64,000 bases of DNA, from NCBI GenBank assembly GCA_033064195.1, contig JARBJD010000068.1:124001-188000 (forward strand), read 5' to 3'. The position numbers and the translations under genes are program-made. The DNA is from Blattamonas nauphoetae (Eukaryota > Preaxostyla > Oxymonadida). Shown here piece by piece: positions 1 through 10,533 of the stretch. How positions within the stretch are numbered: the first letter of the stretch is position 1; every line of letters begins with the position of its first letter. The notes under the pieces are model-generated. The model was not told the origin of the DNA, ran no database searches, and saw only the letters and a program-made list of their open reading frames with translations.

Positions 1-735
1 AGGAAGGAGATCAGAATAGAACCGGAGATGACATACGCGGCAACTCAAGTACCAGTTGCGGCTGTCCAGACCTTCATTGAGAGCAAAGATGAAGTTCACA
101 CTATTCTAATCATGCCGATCTGAGGAGGAAAACATTTTGAGAGAACTGAAAGCTCCTCGCCAAGCAACTCAAGTTCCAGTTGCCTTTGGCTCATCCATTC
201 GGTCAAGCGCAGGGGTGAAGCGCACGAATTTGACACCCGTCTCCAGCCCCCCGTCAAGAGCCTCAACAATAGCAATCAGTTATCAATGATTGACAACATC
301 GAGACGGTAGTGACAGATGCTATCTCAGAACAACGGAATCGACCAGTCGTAAATCAGCAAAAGTGAGATGACAACAGCAGGGGCAAGGGGAGTAGCGTCC
401 CAACCATATTCATCTCGAAATGCCATACATTCGACAAGTGACAAAGTTTTCGTTGTCAAGACACCACAGTAACTTCAACGACGATTGAGTCGACATTGAA
501 ATGCAGAAATATGGCAGGAGCAAAAGCACTCAGCCCGCTCCTCAAAGTAGCAGGGATATTTCCCTCGCGTAAACAGAGGGCACAAACTCGATACAACGAT
601 ATCAAGAGTGACGAGGAGTTCATCAAGTCCTGACTCGCCGTGGATGATTAAACACCATCGTCGCAATCCTCAACTACTAAATCGCTCACCGTCTTAAGTT
701 GGAGCCCTGTCGCGAAGCATTGTTAATCGCTCTGA
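1..735. other. No supported gene; decayed DNA
   Basis: Reading frames on both strands are short and interrupted. A few minus-strand stretches near 475-666 have the hydrophobic/polar alternation and Cys content of beta-helix proteins, but nothing long enough to call. No tRNA, rRNA or clear repeat was seen. Confidence 0.3.
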
Positions 736-1350
736 TTGAAGACATTGCCTTCCTTTCAAGTTGGACGAATCACGAGAGTTCTCCGTAACATCGCCGAGAT
801 CGTTGGAGAGAGTATTCATTGTTTTACAAGTTGGTTGAATGCAGATTGTCACGCTGTCAAGAACTTCACTGGTGGTACCAATCCCAAAGAAATACTCAAC
901 AAGTCCCAAATTCGTCCAACATCAACGGGACCGGGGTCATTACGACACAGTATCGGAATCTTAGGTGGACAAACAGTCTCCACCATTTCGATCCCACGTC
1001 CAACAGAATTAGAAAGCCTTCCACGAACCACTTTCATTGTACGAAGCAGGGAGGATGGCTTTGTCGATCCACCATGGTTGGACACATGTTATTCACGAGT
1101 TCTGGAGAACGAGTTCGAAGCGTTTGAAGGTGACGACGGATTGAGCGGAAAGAAGATCCTCTTATTCGGGTGGACTGTAAAAATCATAGTGGTTGGCGAC
1201 TTGTCACTATTCGAAGCCTTTACCATGCAGCGGGAATTCGGGAGAAGGACACGATCACAAGTACTCCCCACACGTTCAACTGACAGGGAAGGAGTCTCCA
1301 TTGGAGGGCAGTTGTCGGAAGGAAGGCCAATTTCGATCTGGTTCGTTTGA
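736..1350 (+). pseudogene. Possible beta-helix-family fragment
   Basis: A 204-codon open frame without a signal peptide or membrane helix. Its middle, around residues 125-165, reads like the 'LFG..VK.IVVGDL..FEAF' stretches that separate modules in the giant beta-helix protein at 28.6-33.8 kb, so it may be a relic of that family. No start context, intron or flanking exon supports a working gene. A chance open frame is the main alternative, because both strands are open over much of this interval. Confidence 0.22.
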
Positions 1351-2002
1351 TTGACGAACCCAAGCTTCACCGACCTCACATTTTTGAAAGGACGACGATG
1401 TTCGGCATAGAAACGATCGGCCGCGTCAATTTGGACAAGGAATGTACTTCACTCTGAAGGGACAGCCCTTCAAACAACAGATCCACCCATCGCTTTAGCA
1501 CTCGAATTGCCTGCAATACACCACACCTCATGCAGTGAGTTCTTAGCGACTCTTTTCCTCCAACAGCTGCTGAGTCGAGTCCCGAATTGGGCCAAGCTTC
1601 TAAACGCGTTCACTCAGACTCTTCGAGTTCGTCACAAGAAGATGTGTTGACTTAACATCAACCTGCAATGCATCATCTTCTCTCGACACTTCACTGCGTC
1701 AATGATCCGACCAGAATGAAGCTGAACCAAGAGCTCCAGATATCAGAACTGCCGTCCACCCTATGCTTCTCCTCAACCGATGAGGCAGGTTGTTACCGTT
1801 CGCGCTTCGCGCCTGTCGCAGCAGACGTCTCGCCGCGTCATCTAAGCGTCAAAACAACTCAGCGGCCTGTGGCAGCCCTTCCGAAGGGAGTCACGGTCTT
1901 TCTGTCGAGCATGGTCCAAAGAGTGAAACCAAAGACAATGGATGCTTTTTCTTTTCAGCTCATCTATCACTTGTTTTCTTTCTGTTCCTTTCAAGTCTCA
2001 TA
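1351..2002. other. Gene-poor stretch
   Basis: Only short frames. The last 40 bases before the palindrome at 2003 match the minus-strand sequence flanking the second palindrome copy (26395-26430), including the run TCCTTTCAAGTCTCAT, so 1960-2002 is probably the inner edge of a transposable element end. Confidence 0.4.
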
Positions 2003-2075
2003 ATCAGAGGGACCGAGGTTTGAACAGCACCTACTAGAAGGGCGGTGCTTGTAACAAACCGAGGTTCCTCTTGAT
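2003..2075 (+). repeat. Palindromic element-end junction, copy 1
   Basis: Two arms (2003-2031 and 2044-2075) pair imperfectly around the 12-base loop TACTAGAAGGGC at 2032-2043. The same layout recurs on the minus strand at 26314-26390 with loop TACTGGAAGGGC. The loop-closing stem is GCACC/GGTGC here and GGACC/GGTCC there, so both sides changed together. In both copies the sequence leading in contains TCC(T/C)TTTCAAGTCTCAT. The right and left ends of the element at 25992-28655 are the two halves of this palindrome, so I read it as an end-to-end junction of such an element. Whether it acts as DNA or RNA hairpin is unknown. Confidence 0.6.
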
Positions 2076-2387
2076 GACCTGCTACCACAAGCCGCGAGGG
2101 GCAGGGGGCCAGTTTACCAGTTCCCTTTGGAACTCTCTTTACAAAGACTTGCAACAGTTTTTTGTTCCTCGTTGAGGATTTTCTGTTGCAAGCATATAAT
2201 AGTTTTTGTTTCCTCTTTCGTCGCATCGCGACTGACCCTTTCTTCATGGGTTCGCCCTGATGATTGGAAAATGTAAGGTGACCAGAATCTTCTAAGTTTT
2301 GAAGTGTTCTTGTTCTCATTGGTCCTATTTGGACCGAACCCTTACTTCGGACCACTTCTCATAATCAGAGGAACCTCGGTTTGTTAC
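2051..2387. mobile_element. 337-bp MITE-like inverted-repeat element
   Basis: Terminal inverted repeats of about 27-29 bases: GTAACAAACCGAGGTTCCTC at 2051 and its complement ending in GGTTTGTTAC at 2387. The left repeat is also the second arm of the palindrome at 2003-2075, so this element shares its end with the family at 25992-28655. No target duplication is obvious and no transposase is encoded; the interior is AT-rich with only chance frames. Confidence 0.6.
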
Positions 2388-2740
2388 AATCTCTTCTTAT
2401 GTTTTTGTGGATCAAATACGATTGTTATAGTTCTTCCGTCTTCTCTATTATGTCTTTTTTGTAAAATTCTGATGAAAACAACGTGAACAAAAAACCTCGA
2501 TTAACTCTGACACCTGGATCTCTTAGTGATCGGCCCATTGATGTCGAAAAAAGGATCAGGAAAATCTATGACATGACCAGATCTCATGGGTGGATCGTGA
2601 TGTCCACTCAGATCCTCCAGAATTCACGAATTTCAGAAAATAAAAACAAAAAAGAATTGATATATAGTCGCGTAGATCTACTCTGGTCGTCGACAACAGC
2701 AGTAGATGATACAACTGTTCACACAATTGAAGCACATGTT
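2388..2740. other. 3' flank of the beta-helix gene
   Basis: AT-rich stretch downstream of the minus-strand gene that ends at 2741. The open frame on the plus strand here (2483-3031) is antisense to that gene and has no independent support. Confidence 0.5.
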
Positions 2741-5245
2741 TCACTCACTCTCAGGACAGCAGTAGCAGGCATTGTAGCAAAGTCTGTTAGTGTCGTTCCC
2801 ATTCCGAGCAGCAGCAGGTCGACAGGTCGGCCTTGGACATTGTGGACAGTGACATTGGTCTCTTGGGATGGGAGCACGCCAGGGAGGAACATCGTCAAAT
2901 ACGGCACTCAGATAGAGCAAAGTGCACGTAATGGCATAGAGGATTCCATAAATGAGGACGATCAGCAATCCAACCGCAGCTGGTCCTCCAAAAACAACGG
3001 CACAGACAATCCCTGCAATTGCTCCTCCTGACAGCCCTTTATTCACCGATCGGAGTGAATCGGCCCTTCGTCTGTCCTTGCGAGGATCGTCGCCCTGTTT
3101 CGACACAATCGCCGTCTGATCGGAAAACGTGGCGGAGGAAGACGAGGAGATGAGGTCGGTTGTTGTCATTGTGACAGCGTTACGATCTGAAGTTGTGAAG
3201 ACATCCTCAAAACGGGTTGCGTTTAGGTTTCCAAACACGAGTGTGCTTTCTGGCACAGCAAAAGCTACATCTGGAAAGTAATTTGCCAAGTTCGGAGCTC
3301 GCTCGATGAAACACTTCCTCATTTCGTATTTTTGTCGCTCGTCAGTGTCGAGCACTTTGAGAAGGTTCCAATCGAAGAAAAGGCTGACGAGGAAGCTGTT
3401 TGGGGTGTAGACGCTTTGGCATGACTGCATCAGAACATTCTCCAACGAAACTTGATATCCTTTCACGGTGCATCCGCCATCTCTCCCAAATGTCGCCACA
3501 CACTCCACAAAACGGGTTTCACTGATGAAAACGAGTGCAGCGGAGATGAAGGCGTTGCTGAAGACAGACGAGCATGATTTGAATGTTGTCTGTTTGTGGA
3601 GAAGAACAGGTCCAGCGTATGAAATCCACAGACACGCCAGATTGGAATTGTTGTATGAAACAGATCGGCAGCGATGGAATCCGCAGCTGCGAAGTTCAAT
3701 GCCTCCATCCGACGAGAAGGTGACAGGCGATCGGCCAGTGAGGTAGACAACTCCGTTTTGTCCCCCGCATTCCTCCCAAAACACTTGATCCATCTCGACG
3801 GACGATTCACCGAGCGTGGCGGAGGTGACGTGGGTGGCTGAGCAGACAAGGAACTGACATTTCTTCACGATGAGGCGGATGAAGTGATTGTTGTTCGGAG
3901 CGGTCACTCGAAGCCCAGCTGTGCCTGACGAATTAAGATTTTCGAATGAACACGACGAGATTGTCAGTTTAGCATCTTCTGTTGCTGTGATGAAGAGGCC
4001 TGCTACGCCTACGTTGTTGATATCTCTGGAATTGACGAATTGAGTTTTTTTGACTTTGAAATTGGATTCTGTTTTGACGACGATCGTTTCAGGGGATTCG
4101 GCGTTTATTGACAGCACATCGCTTTTGATAGTCTGCTGATCGCTGAGAACATCGCGGGAAAGGAACGACTCCCCCATGATCGGAGCATTTGTGATGGATC
4201 CATCAGTCAGCGAGGTAATTGGTAATAAGTGCTTGAGTTGTTGTCAAAGGGTCAGATCACACCATTTTCACCGAATCATGTTAGATTAGTCTAGTGAATA
4301 CAGTGAAGTTCAATAAACGATGGAGTGATATTGTATGCGTAAATTTAATGTCGAAAGAATCACACAACGGAAATCGACATCAATCGCTTGAATCCGATCG
4401 ATTGAAAAAATGTTCATTTAAACAAGCTGATTTGTGAAGTGAAGTGGTCATAATGTGAAAACTTCGATAAAAAAAGCTAATATTCATGCCATGATGAAAT
4501 GAGCATGATCTGACCCTTTGAAAAACCAGTTAGCATTTATTACCAATTACCTCGCTGTCTGATAGATGTCGTCTGTCACGTTCACCATCGTCGAAGCTGC
4601 AAGAATTGTGGAGTATGTCTCGAAAGATGGGATAGAAAACGTTTGTAGAGCAGGTGGGCTTGGTGAATAAAGCAGAGGGACTGCGTGGTCGATGTTAGCG
4701 AAGACTGAAAACGAGACTTCCACAGAGTACGAAGAAGGTCCAAATATTGGAGACAGACCAACAATCACGTCCTGCGCTACACACTTGGACATGATCAGGT
4801 GGGTGTCTGGCGTGGAGGAGTCCATTAGTTCCGGGATCTGTGCTCGACCTTTGAGGACGATGTCAACCAGTGTCACACTGCCTCCATCTGCGACAAATGG
4901 TGTGAATTCCCTTCCAAAGTCCAGTGTAGAACATTGAATTTTGATGCGTGATGATTCCAGAAGCTTAGCAATCGAGAAATCTGAATTGATGAAGATCTCC
5001 ACGTTGTCAAGTGATAGGGACGAATTCACAACATCAAACAACGTGAGCGTTTCTTCAAATTGGCCTGTAATCGGAGGAACGGAAATTCCTTGGATAGAAA
5101 GATCTTCATTTCTGAGGAGATGGTTGTTGGAGATGTGAAGGTCCGAACCCAGTTTATGAACATTTGAGAGCGAAGGGAGCTTAAGTATTAGGGACAGGTC
5201 AATAAGCGCTTGTAGTTGGATGAAGATTAGGACGGATATCATCAC
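2741..5245 (-). CDS. Beta-helix membrane surface protein, split by a MITE
   Basis: Reads as one protein of about 720 residues in two blocks, 4564-5245 and 2741-4201, separated by the inverted-repeat element at 4202-4563. The first block starts at Met 5245 with a hydrophobic signal-like leader (MMISVLIFIQLQALIDLSL). Both blocks have the short hydrophobic/polar turns with Cys-, Asn- and Ser-rich rungs of pectin-lyase-like right-handed beta-helices (for example 'SCSFENLNSSG', 'FVECVATFGRDGG'). Near the C-terminus a Gly/Ala/Val helix (GGAIAGIVCAVVFGG onward) is a single membrane anchor, followed by a roughly 50-residue Cys-rich tail. The sequence after the element continues in frame (LTDGSITNAPIMGESF), so the gene was whole before insertion. 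I infer a cell-surface protein; ligand unknown. It may now be a pseudogene unless the element is removed from RNA. Confidence 0.6.
4202..4563. mobile_element. 362-bp MITE inside the beta-helix gene
   Basis: 27-base terminal inverted repeats with one mismatch, 4202-4228 and 4537-4563, core CGAGGTAATTGGTAATAA. A second perfect inverted repeat, TCAAAGGGTCAGATCA at 4244-4259 and its complement at 4506-4521, lies inside. No coding capacity. The flanks are themselves inverted (ATCAG/CTGAT), which hides any target duplication. The internal motif GATCTGACCCTTT recurs at three other places in the window. Confidence 0.75.
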
Positions 5246-5582
5246 AACGTCTTGTCCAAAATTTCTTGATCTGTCCCATCAACGAAATTGTCTCTCATTC
5301 TCACCATGTTCTATCACTTAATATATTCTCAGATGAGCATGTCGCCTTTCCTGTGTCCGATTCCATTCGTTCTGGCAACACACATAGTTGAGACATCACC
5401 CCACGCCTAAAATCACCTGAATGAACAAAAGAACTTAAATTTCAAGAAAGGCAAAAAAAGCAAAAAAAAGATATAGAGATTCGAGGAAAGAGGAGACAAT
5501 AGTAATGAAGAATTGAGAAAATGACGAAAGTTGAAACAAAGATGAAGAAGAAGTGAGTGGAGACCCATCTCCTTCAATTCTG
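5246..5582. other. Intergenic, no gene
   Basis: Lies between the 3' end of the minus-strand gene at 5583 and the start of the minus-strand gene at 5245, so it should hold the promoter of the latter. It contains a purine-rich run (about 5440-5500, many AAAAAG blocks). No other structure seen. Confidence 0.4.
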
Positions 5583-8500
5583 TCAGTTCTCTCCCCACAA
5601 CACAAAATTCCTCTCCCCAACCAACACTTGTCCCTCCATCCTCAATCCTCCTCGGCGATTCTTCTCAACCTCTCGAACGACAAGAAGACCGGCTCTCACT
5701 CTCTCGTCGTCCTCTTCCATCCATCCACATTCTTCCACAACTCCAATCAGTTCTCGGGTCCAGTTTGAGCTTGTATTGAATCCATAATGCTGATTCTCGG
5801 TTGATTTATGTGACGACCTAATTTTCTTGATATATCTCACAAGGATTTCAAACAACCCAGTCGAAACAATCCTTCGCGTGAGTTTCTTCTTTTCTTCTGA
5901 ATTCGCTCCTCCAATCGCTAAGCGCATTGCGGTCCCGACAGAAAGAGGAATCAGCTCGATCGTTCTCCACTCCTCGTCGAACTTGTCAAACAGCGAGCAC
6001 AGAATGTGGGACAGCGAGGACAGAACCTCTTCAGTGAACAGTGAATGACAGGTTTGGGCATACGCTTTGCAAAAATCGTCGAGTTTTCTCAGAAACGAAC
6101 AGAGTGACTTCAGACAGAGTGGTTGAGGTTGGGAACGGTGGACGGGAGTGATGGGGAAGAGTGGGCTGATCTGGAATGGGAACTTCGATTTAGCGATCGC
6201 GTTCAGTTCCCGTTCTCCAACTTCTTTTCCACAAACCAAATCGTCCACCACTTCTCCCAACACCACAATCCAATCCAAACTCTCTGCCAGCTGTGTTTTG
6301 TGGTGTTGAGTGTGGAGGTGGATCACGAGAGAGTGAAACCCAACAATGCCAGCATCGCAAAGTCGCACTCCTCCCTTTTTCCGAAGCCACATCTGCCAAC
6401 GCACATCCATCGACGATGACAACAGACGCTCCACAATTATTGCTGTTCCTCGCTCGACAAACAGATCCACCGAAAGAGGAGTCGTCGCCACTCCACCGAA
6501 TGACAGAGTCAGAGGTGAGGTGAGAGTTGTGTCCAGCTGTGAAATCAGCAAAGGCAGCACAGAGTCGAGAATGGTTGGTTCGGCCGATTGTCGATAGGTT
6601 TTGTTGATCAGAATCGACAAAATCGCAGTCGTCGACATTTCTACACTCAGACTCAGCGGAAAGGACAGTCCCTTTCTCTTTTCTGATCCATCTCCACTCC
6701 ACCCTGTCTCCAGCCACGGCGACAGAAGGAAGTGGCGGATCTTCGGGCCGAGACGGCCGGGTTCGTGTTCAGGTCCGAAAGTGGGGACAAGGATCGCAAT
6801 CGGGTGTTGAATGAACGACGACAGTGTCAGAAGTAGCGACTGAATCAGATCGTTCAGCTCGGATGAATAGATATGGATAAACCAGAAGATTGTTTGAAGA
6901 AGCGATCCAAACACAATCCGAGCGATCATCTTTCCTGGTTCCGAAAGATGAACATTCGTTGAGAACAATCTGTCCCAATCCAATCGTAGAATCGAAGGAG
7001 AGGGTGTTTGCTCTTCACTTTCTGACGATGAATTGGCTGGTGGGCGAGAGGTTCTGACGGATTGATCGAATTCGAAGAAAGTGCGCAGTGAAGACAACAA
7101 CCGATTCGCCAACAAAATGAACTCAGAGCCAATCGAGGGGTTGTGCAGAAGGTTGGACAGATTCGATTTCTTGTCTCCATCCAACGCCAACATGAACAGG
7201 AACAGCCCCAAATCAGAAATCACACGAAGTCCTCCCTCCACAACTCTCTCTTCCGCTGATTCCGAAAGAGACGACGAAACACGAAGCGATGGGTCTTGTT
7301 CGATCGATGAAGTGAAACTGCTCAGTGCTGTCTGCAGTTCCGACCAAAACAGCAGAAAGTCCATCTGTGTCAGTGTTTCAGAAGGTGTCACCAGAACTCC
7401 ATGAACAACGCCAAGCATCGGTGTCAGGCAGCAGTTCTCCCAAACAGGCGAGTGGGAGGCGTGGTGAAGACGACTGAGTGAATGCAGAGCGGGGAAGACC
7501 AGTGATTGCATGTTGGGGGAGATGAGAGCGAGTGAGGAGTTGAAGAACGACACAGTCGCTCGAAAAGTGGACAGAAACGGCAGAACCAGTTCTTCCAACA
7601 GCGACACCACTTTCGGCGAGGGAGAAGGAGAGAGAAGACCAAGCGACAGAAACAGCGGCAATCCAACGCGGGCCAGTTCCTGTTTTCGGGTCTGATCCGT
7701 CGATGGATGGCGAAGAGCAACAAAAATTGTGTCCAGCTCATGTTCGAGAGACTCGCAGAAGCGACGACATTTGGAGGATTGTTCTGAAGACAAGTGCACA
7801 TCCGAAAACAGCGGCGAGGGCACATAAGCTCTCTGAGAGTCGAAAAGTGTCAGATAATGGTTGTAGTAAGGAGTGGTGTTGCTAGGCAGATGATCCGACG
7901 TCGAAAAGTTCAGAGCGAACACAAACACCAATTCTGCAATCAATTTCGATGGACTGGTTGTGGGTGGCGTTGAACTGGAGGGAGGGCGGTCGGTGGATGT
8001 TGGGAAGAGGCGAAGAAGAAGTCGGAGGAGGTCCAAAATGAGGCTGTCCTCAACAAAATACTTCACGCTCTTTGAGAACCCTTTCGACAGGAAAAGAAGA
8101 GTTGAAAGAAGAGCGGTGATAGATGATGGATGTTGTGGTGCTGAGTGGGGTTTGGATGGGTGCTCCATCAGCCAAGACGAGAACAGAAAGACCATCGAAT
8201 CGACGAGGACGATTGGAAGCGTAGATCCAAATAATGTTTCCAGAATTTCCTGAAGAATCGTCCCCGGAATTGTGAATGTTCGAATTTTCGGGTTTTCAGA
8301 GGATTGGACGTGGGAGATGATGGATTGTTCGCCTGATTTTGTCGTCTCAGATTCTGCATCATTGGCTTCATGTGACAGCGATTTAATTCGAATTTCGGGG
8401 TCTGCTGGGAATCTGCTTGGTTGAGAAGGATTGAGGACGATGGCATCATAAGATTGAGAGAAATTCAGAAGCTCCGTTTCGACGATGTTGTGAGCCGATT

Positions 8501-9002
8501 TGTGGTCCATATCAAGAAGAGAAATCTCCGGAATGGTCATTCCATCATCTTGAGTATTCGATTGGTGACGAGGAGCCTCAGTAATATGGAAATAATCGTG
8601 TTGTGAATAAGGATCTGTCCATTTCAGTTCTGAGCGGTCTGTCCCAAGATTTACATCGTTTCGTTCAATATCTCCCAAAATTCGGGCTATGTGAAACAAT
8701 TTCGTCAAACAATAGAGGAGAAAATGCACAGTATCTTGTCTTTGGTCAAGTGGGAGACGATCAATCTGTTGAGAGATCGAGGTGAACAGATTGTGTGCGT
8801 CTGTATTGCAGAAACTCTTCCAAAATGCATTCCGATTGTCGGTAAGGTTCAGTGCCGTGATTTTTCGGTGAGTAAATGTTCCGTTCTTGGATAATTGAGG
8901 ATAGAATGGATTCAGGACACAGGGCGTTGACTCGATGAAAGAAAACGATTGAATTCTGTCGTGAAGGGAAAGAAGAAGCGTTGGAAGTGAGGTGCTTTCC
9001 AT
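5583..9002 (-). CDS. Large intronless helical-repeat-like protein
   Basis: A single uninterrupted 1139-codon frame. The start at 9002 is fixed by an in-frame TGA directly upstream, and it ends in TGA at 5583. The protein is Leu- and Ser-rich with amphipathic helices throughout and no signal peptide or membrane segment, as expected of a cytosolic alpha-solenoid (HEAT/ARM-like). A Ser/Pro-rich acidic stretch separates an N-terminal quarter from the rest, and the last 60 residues are highly charged. I do not recognise a named family. It starts 73 bp from, and divergent to, another gene with solenoid character. It is the longest undamaged gene in the window. Confidence 0.75.
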   Translation of the reverse strand: MESTSLPTLLLSLHDRIQSFSFIESTPCVLNPFYPQLSKNGTFTHRKITALNLTDNRNAFWKSFCNTDAHNLFTSISQQIDRLPLDQRQDTVHFLLYCLTKLFHIARILGDIERNDVNLGTDRSELKWTDPYSQHDYFHITEAPRHQSNTQDDGMTIPEISLLDMDHKSAHNIVETELLNFSQSYDAIVLNPSQPSRFPADPEIRIKSLSHEANDAESETTKSGEQSIISHVQSSENPKIRTFTIPGTILQEILETLFGSTLPIVLVDSMVFLFSSWLMEHPSKPHSAPQHPSSITALLSTLLFLSKGFSKSVKYFVEDSLILDLLRLLLRLFPTSTDRPPSSSTPPTTSPSKLIAELVFVFALNFSTSDHLPSNTTPYYNHYLTLFDSQRAYVPSPLFSDVHLSSEQSSKCRRFCESLEHELDTIFVALRHPSTDQTRKQELARVGLPLFLSLGLLSPSPSPKVVSLLEELVLPFLSTFRATVSFFNSSLALISPNMQSLVFPALHSLSRLHHASHSPVWENCCLTPMLGVVHGVLVTPSETLTQMDFLLFWSELQTALSSFTSSIEQDPSLRVSSSLSESAEERVVEGGLRVISDLGLFLFMLALDGDKKSNLSNLLHNPSIGSEFILLANRLLSSLRTFFEFDQSVRTSRPPANSSSESEEQTPSPSILRLDWDRLFSTNVHLSEPGKMIARIVFGSLLQTIFWFIHIYSSELNDLIQSLLLTLSSFIQHPIAILVPTFGPEHEPGRLGPKIRHFLLSPWLETGWSGDGSEKRKGLSFPLSLSVEMSTTAILSILINKTYRQSAEPTILDSVLPLLISQLDTTLTSPLTLSFGGVATTPLSVDLFVERGTAIIVERLLSSSMDVRWQMWLRKKGGVRLCDAGIVGFHSLVIHLHTQHHKTQLAESLDWIVVLGEVVDDLVCGKEVGERELNAIAKSKFPFQISPLFPITPVHRSQPQPLCLKSLCSFLRKLDDFCKAYAQTCHSLFTEEVLSSLSHILCSLFDKFDEEWRTIELIPLSVGTAMRLAIGGANSEEKKKLTRRIVSTGLFEILVRYIKKIRSSHKSTENQHYGFNTSSNWTRELIGVVEECGWMEEDDERVRAGLLVVREVEKNRRGGLRMEGQVLVGERNFVLWGEN

Positions 9003-9075
9003 TCAGATCGAATAATCAAGACTCGATGACGATAACGATCTGACCCTTTTATCTTGATTCGACTTCTGCTCAGAG
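9003..9075. promoter_or_regulatory. Short shared divergent promoter interval
   Basis: Only 73 bases separate two divergent start codons (9002 minus, 9076 plus), so both promoters must sit here or inside the genes. The interval contains GATCTGACCCTTTT at 9037-9050, the same core seen as an inner inverted repeat of the MITE at 4202-4563. Regulatory role is an inference from position only. Confidence 0.3.
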
Positions 9076-10116
9076 ATGAAACTGAAGGTCACTCGAAGAA
9101 GAACTGTCCCACCCTCCGAATTAACAAGGTATCAGCCTCGAAACCATCATATCAATTCACCTGAATGGAATCCAGTTTCACTCTCTTTTCCTCATACATT
9201 CCATTCGATCCTTCAGTCAAATATCTCATCACTTCTAGAAACACTTCAGTGTGATGATGAAGATATAGTTGTTGAAACACTTTCACAGTTGCGGAAAGTG
9301 GCCTCTGGTGTGCGATTGTGTCTTCATCATCGATTTCTCTCGACATGTTTTGGATGTGTTTCAGAAAGTGGGTCGAATGACTCTTTTGACGATTGGTGTC
9401 AATATCTGTCTCCATTGTGTTGTGGAACACATTCATCAGGACTTCTGGTCTTTCTTTTTCTATTTGGTTCATTCTCACATTCAGGCTGAACTGATGGCAC
9501 TCATTGAGATTCTATGTTTGTGTTTTTCGTCGTTGAGATGATGGATGTCTATCTTGCTTTCTTTCAGATTCGAAATCACCATCGTTCGTACGCTCATCGC
9601 TTTCGTCTGAAATCCCTTCTTTCATCCTCACCCACTTTGAAAATTGGTCGACCTGTCCTGCATTGGAGTCAGTGTGTTAATTTCTTCCATCTTCTTACTT
9701 TGTTGTCAGTGTTGTTCTTGCTTGGAATCACTCTTTCTCGAACCCGAAATCGTCGACTCGCTGTTTCTCCAACACGAGGACTTGCTCCTTTCTACATTCG
9801 AGAAAATCGGAAGCTCATCACCTCCATGGAACTTGGATCGTTTAATCTTACCTCTAGCTTTGTGTCTGAGCTCGTGAGATGGTAACCACGAACGATGGTC
9901 GAGATGGAGAACGAATCGTTTTTTCAGGAAATCATCAAAAATATGTTGTACAGAACAAAAGAATGGAGACATGGCAAACAAGAGCGGCAGAAGATCCAAG
10001 AAGTGCTTTTGAGAGAAGAAGGGTGGGACGATGGGTTCGAACTGCGAGTTGTGGGGATTGAGGTGGACACCAATGACACCATCCTCACGTATCTCGACGA
10101 TTCAGGGGCCAGTTAA
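9076..10116 (+). pseudogene. Internally deleted solenoid-family paralogue
   Basis: Start MKLKVTRRRTVPPSELTRYQ matches the start of the next gene (10534), and the last 75 codons, with LLREEGWDDGFELRVVGIE, match that gene's C-terminus. Between them, homology jumps from the 'EPEIVD.LFL....SSPP' segment to 'FVSELVRW', so about 370 codons present in the neighbour are missing. Coding changes frame several times; pyrimidine-rich stretches ending in CAG near 9486 and 9568 suggest short introns, but exon borders could not be fixed. After the deletion the frame shifts again near 9883-9895. Most likely a dead tandem duplicate; a short working isoform is less likely. Confidence 0.55.
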
Positions 10117-10533
10117 GCTTCAACACGAACAGACCATAATTGCGATTGGTCGTCCGATGAATCCACGTTCTTCACTCTTCCACCTGCGTCAAGCTCACCT
10201 TGTCTGACGAAAACTTTTCACCTCACTCTCATTCATCCTGACATCACGTCTCGTATTTTCTTTCATTTTTGATCCACTGTGTTGCAATGAAATGCGAGTT
10301 GTAGATCAGACCCAAAGAAACATGTCCGAAAAGGGACTGATCCCAGTTCCACAATTTCAACTAGTTATCCATGCACAGAATGCAGCCATATTTTCATGAA
10401 TCAGGCCTCCAACAATCATTCCTTTGGACAGAACCCTCTTGTGTTGAAAAAGAAACGATCAAGCCATGATTCTTTTTAATTCGTCCAAGAGAATGGATCG
10501 ATGTCCCATGATCATTGTCTATTCGTTCTGAGA
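10117..10533. other. Spacer between tandem paralogues
   Basis: No open frame of note and no inverted repeats seen. The bases directly before 10534 resemble those before 9076 (CTGAGATGAAACT against CAGAGATGAAACT), consistent with tandem duplication including the start region. Confidence 0.4.

Noticed and set aside
2483-3031. 182-codon plus-strand gene
   Set aside because: Antisense to the well-supported C-terminus and membrane helix of the minus-strand beta-helix gene.
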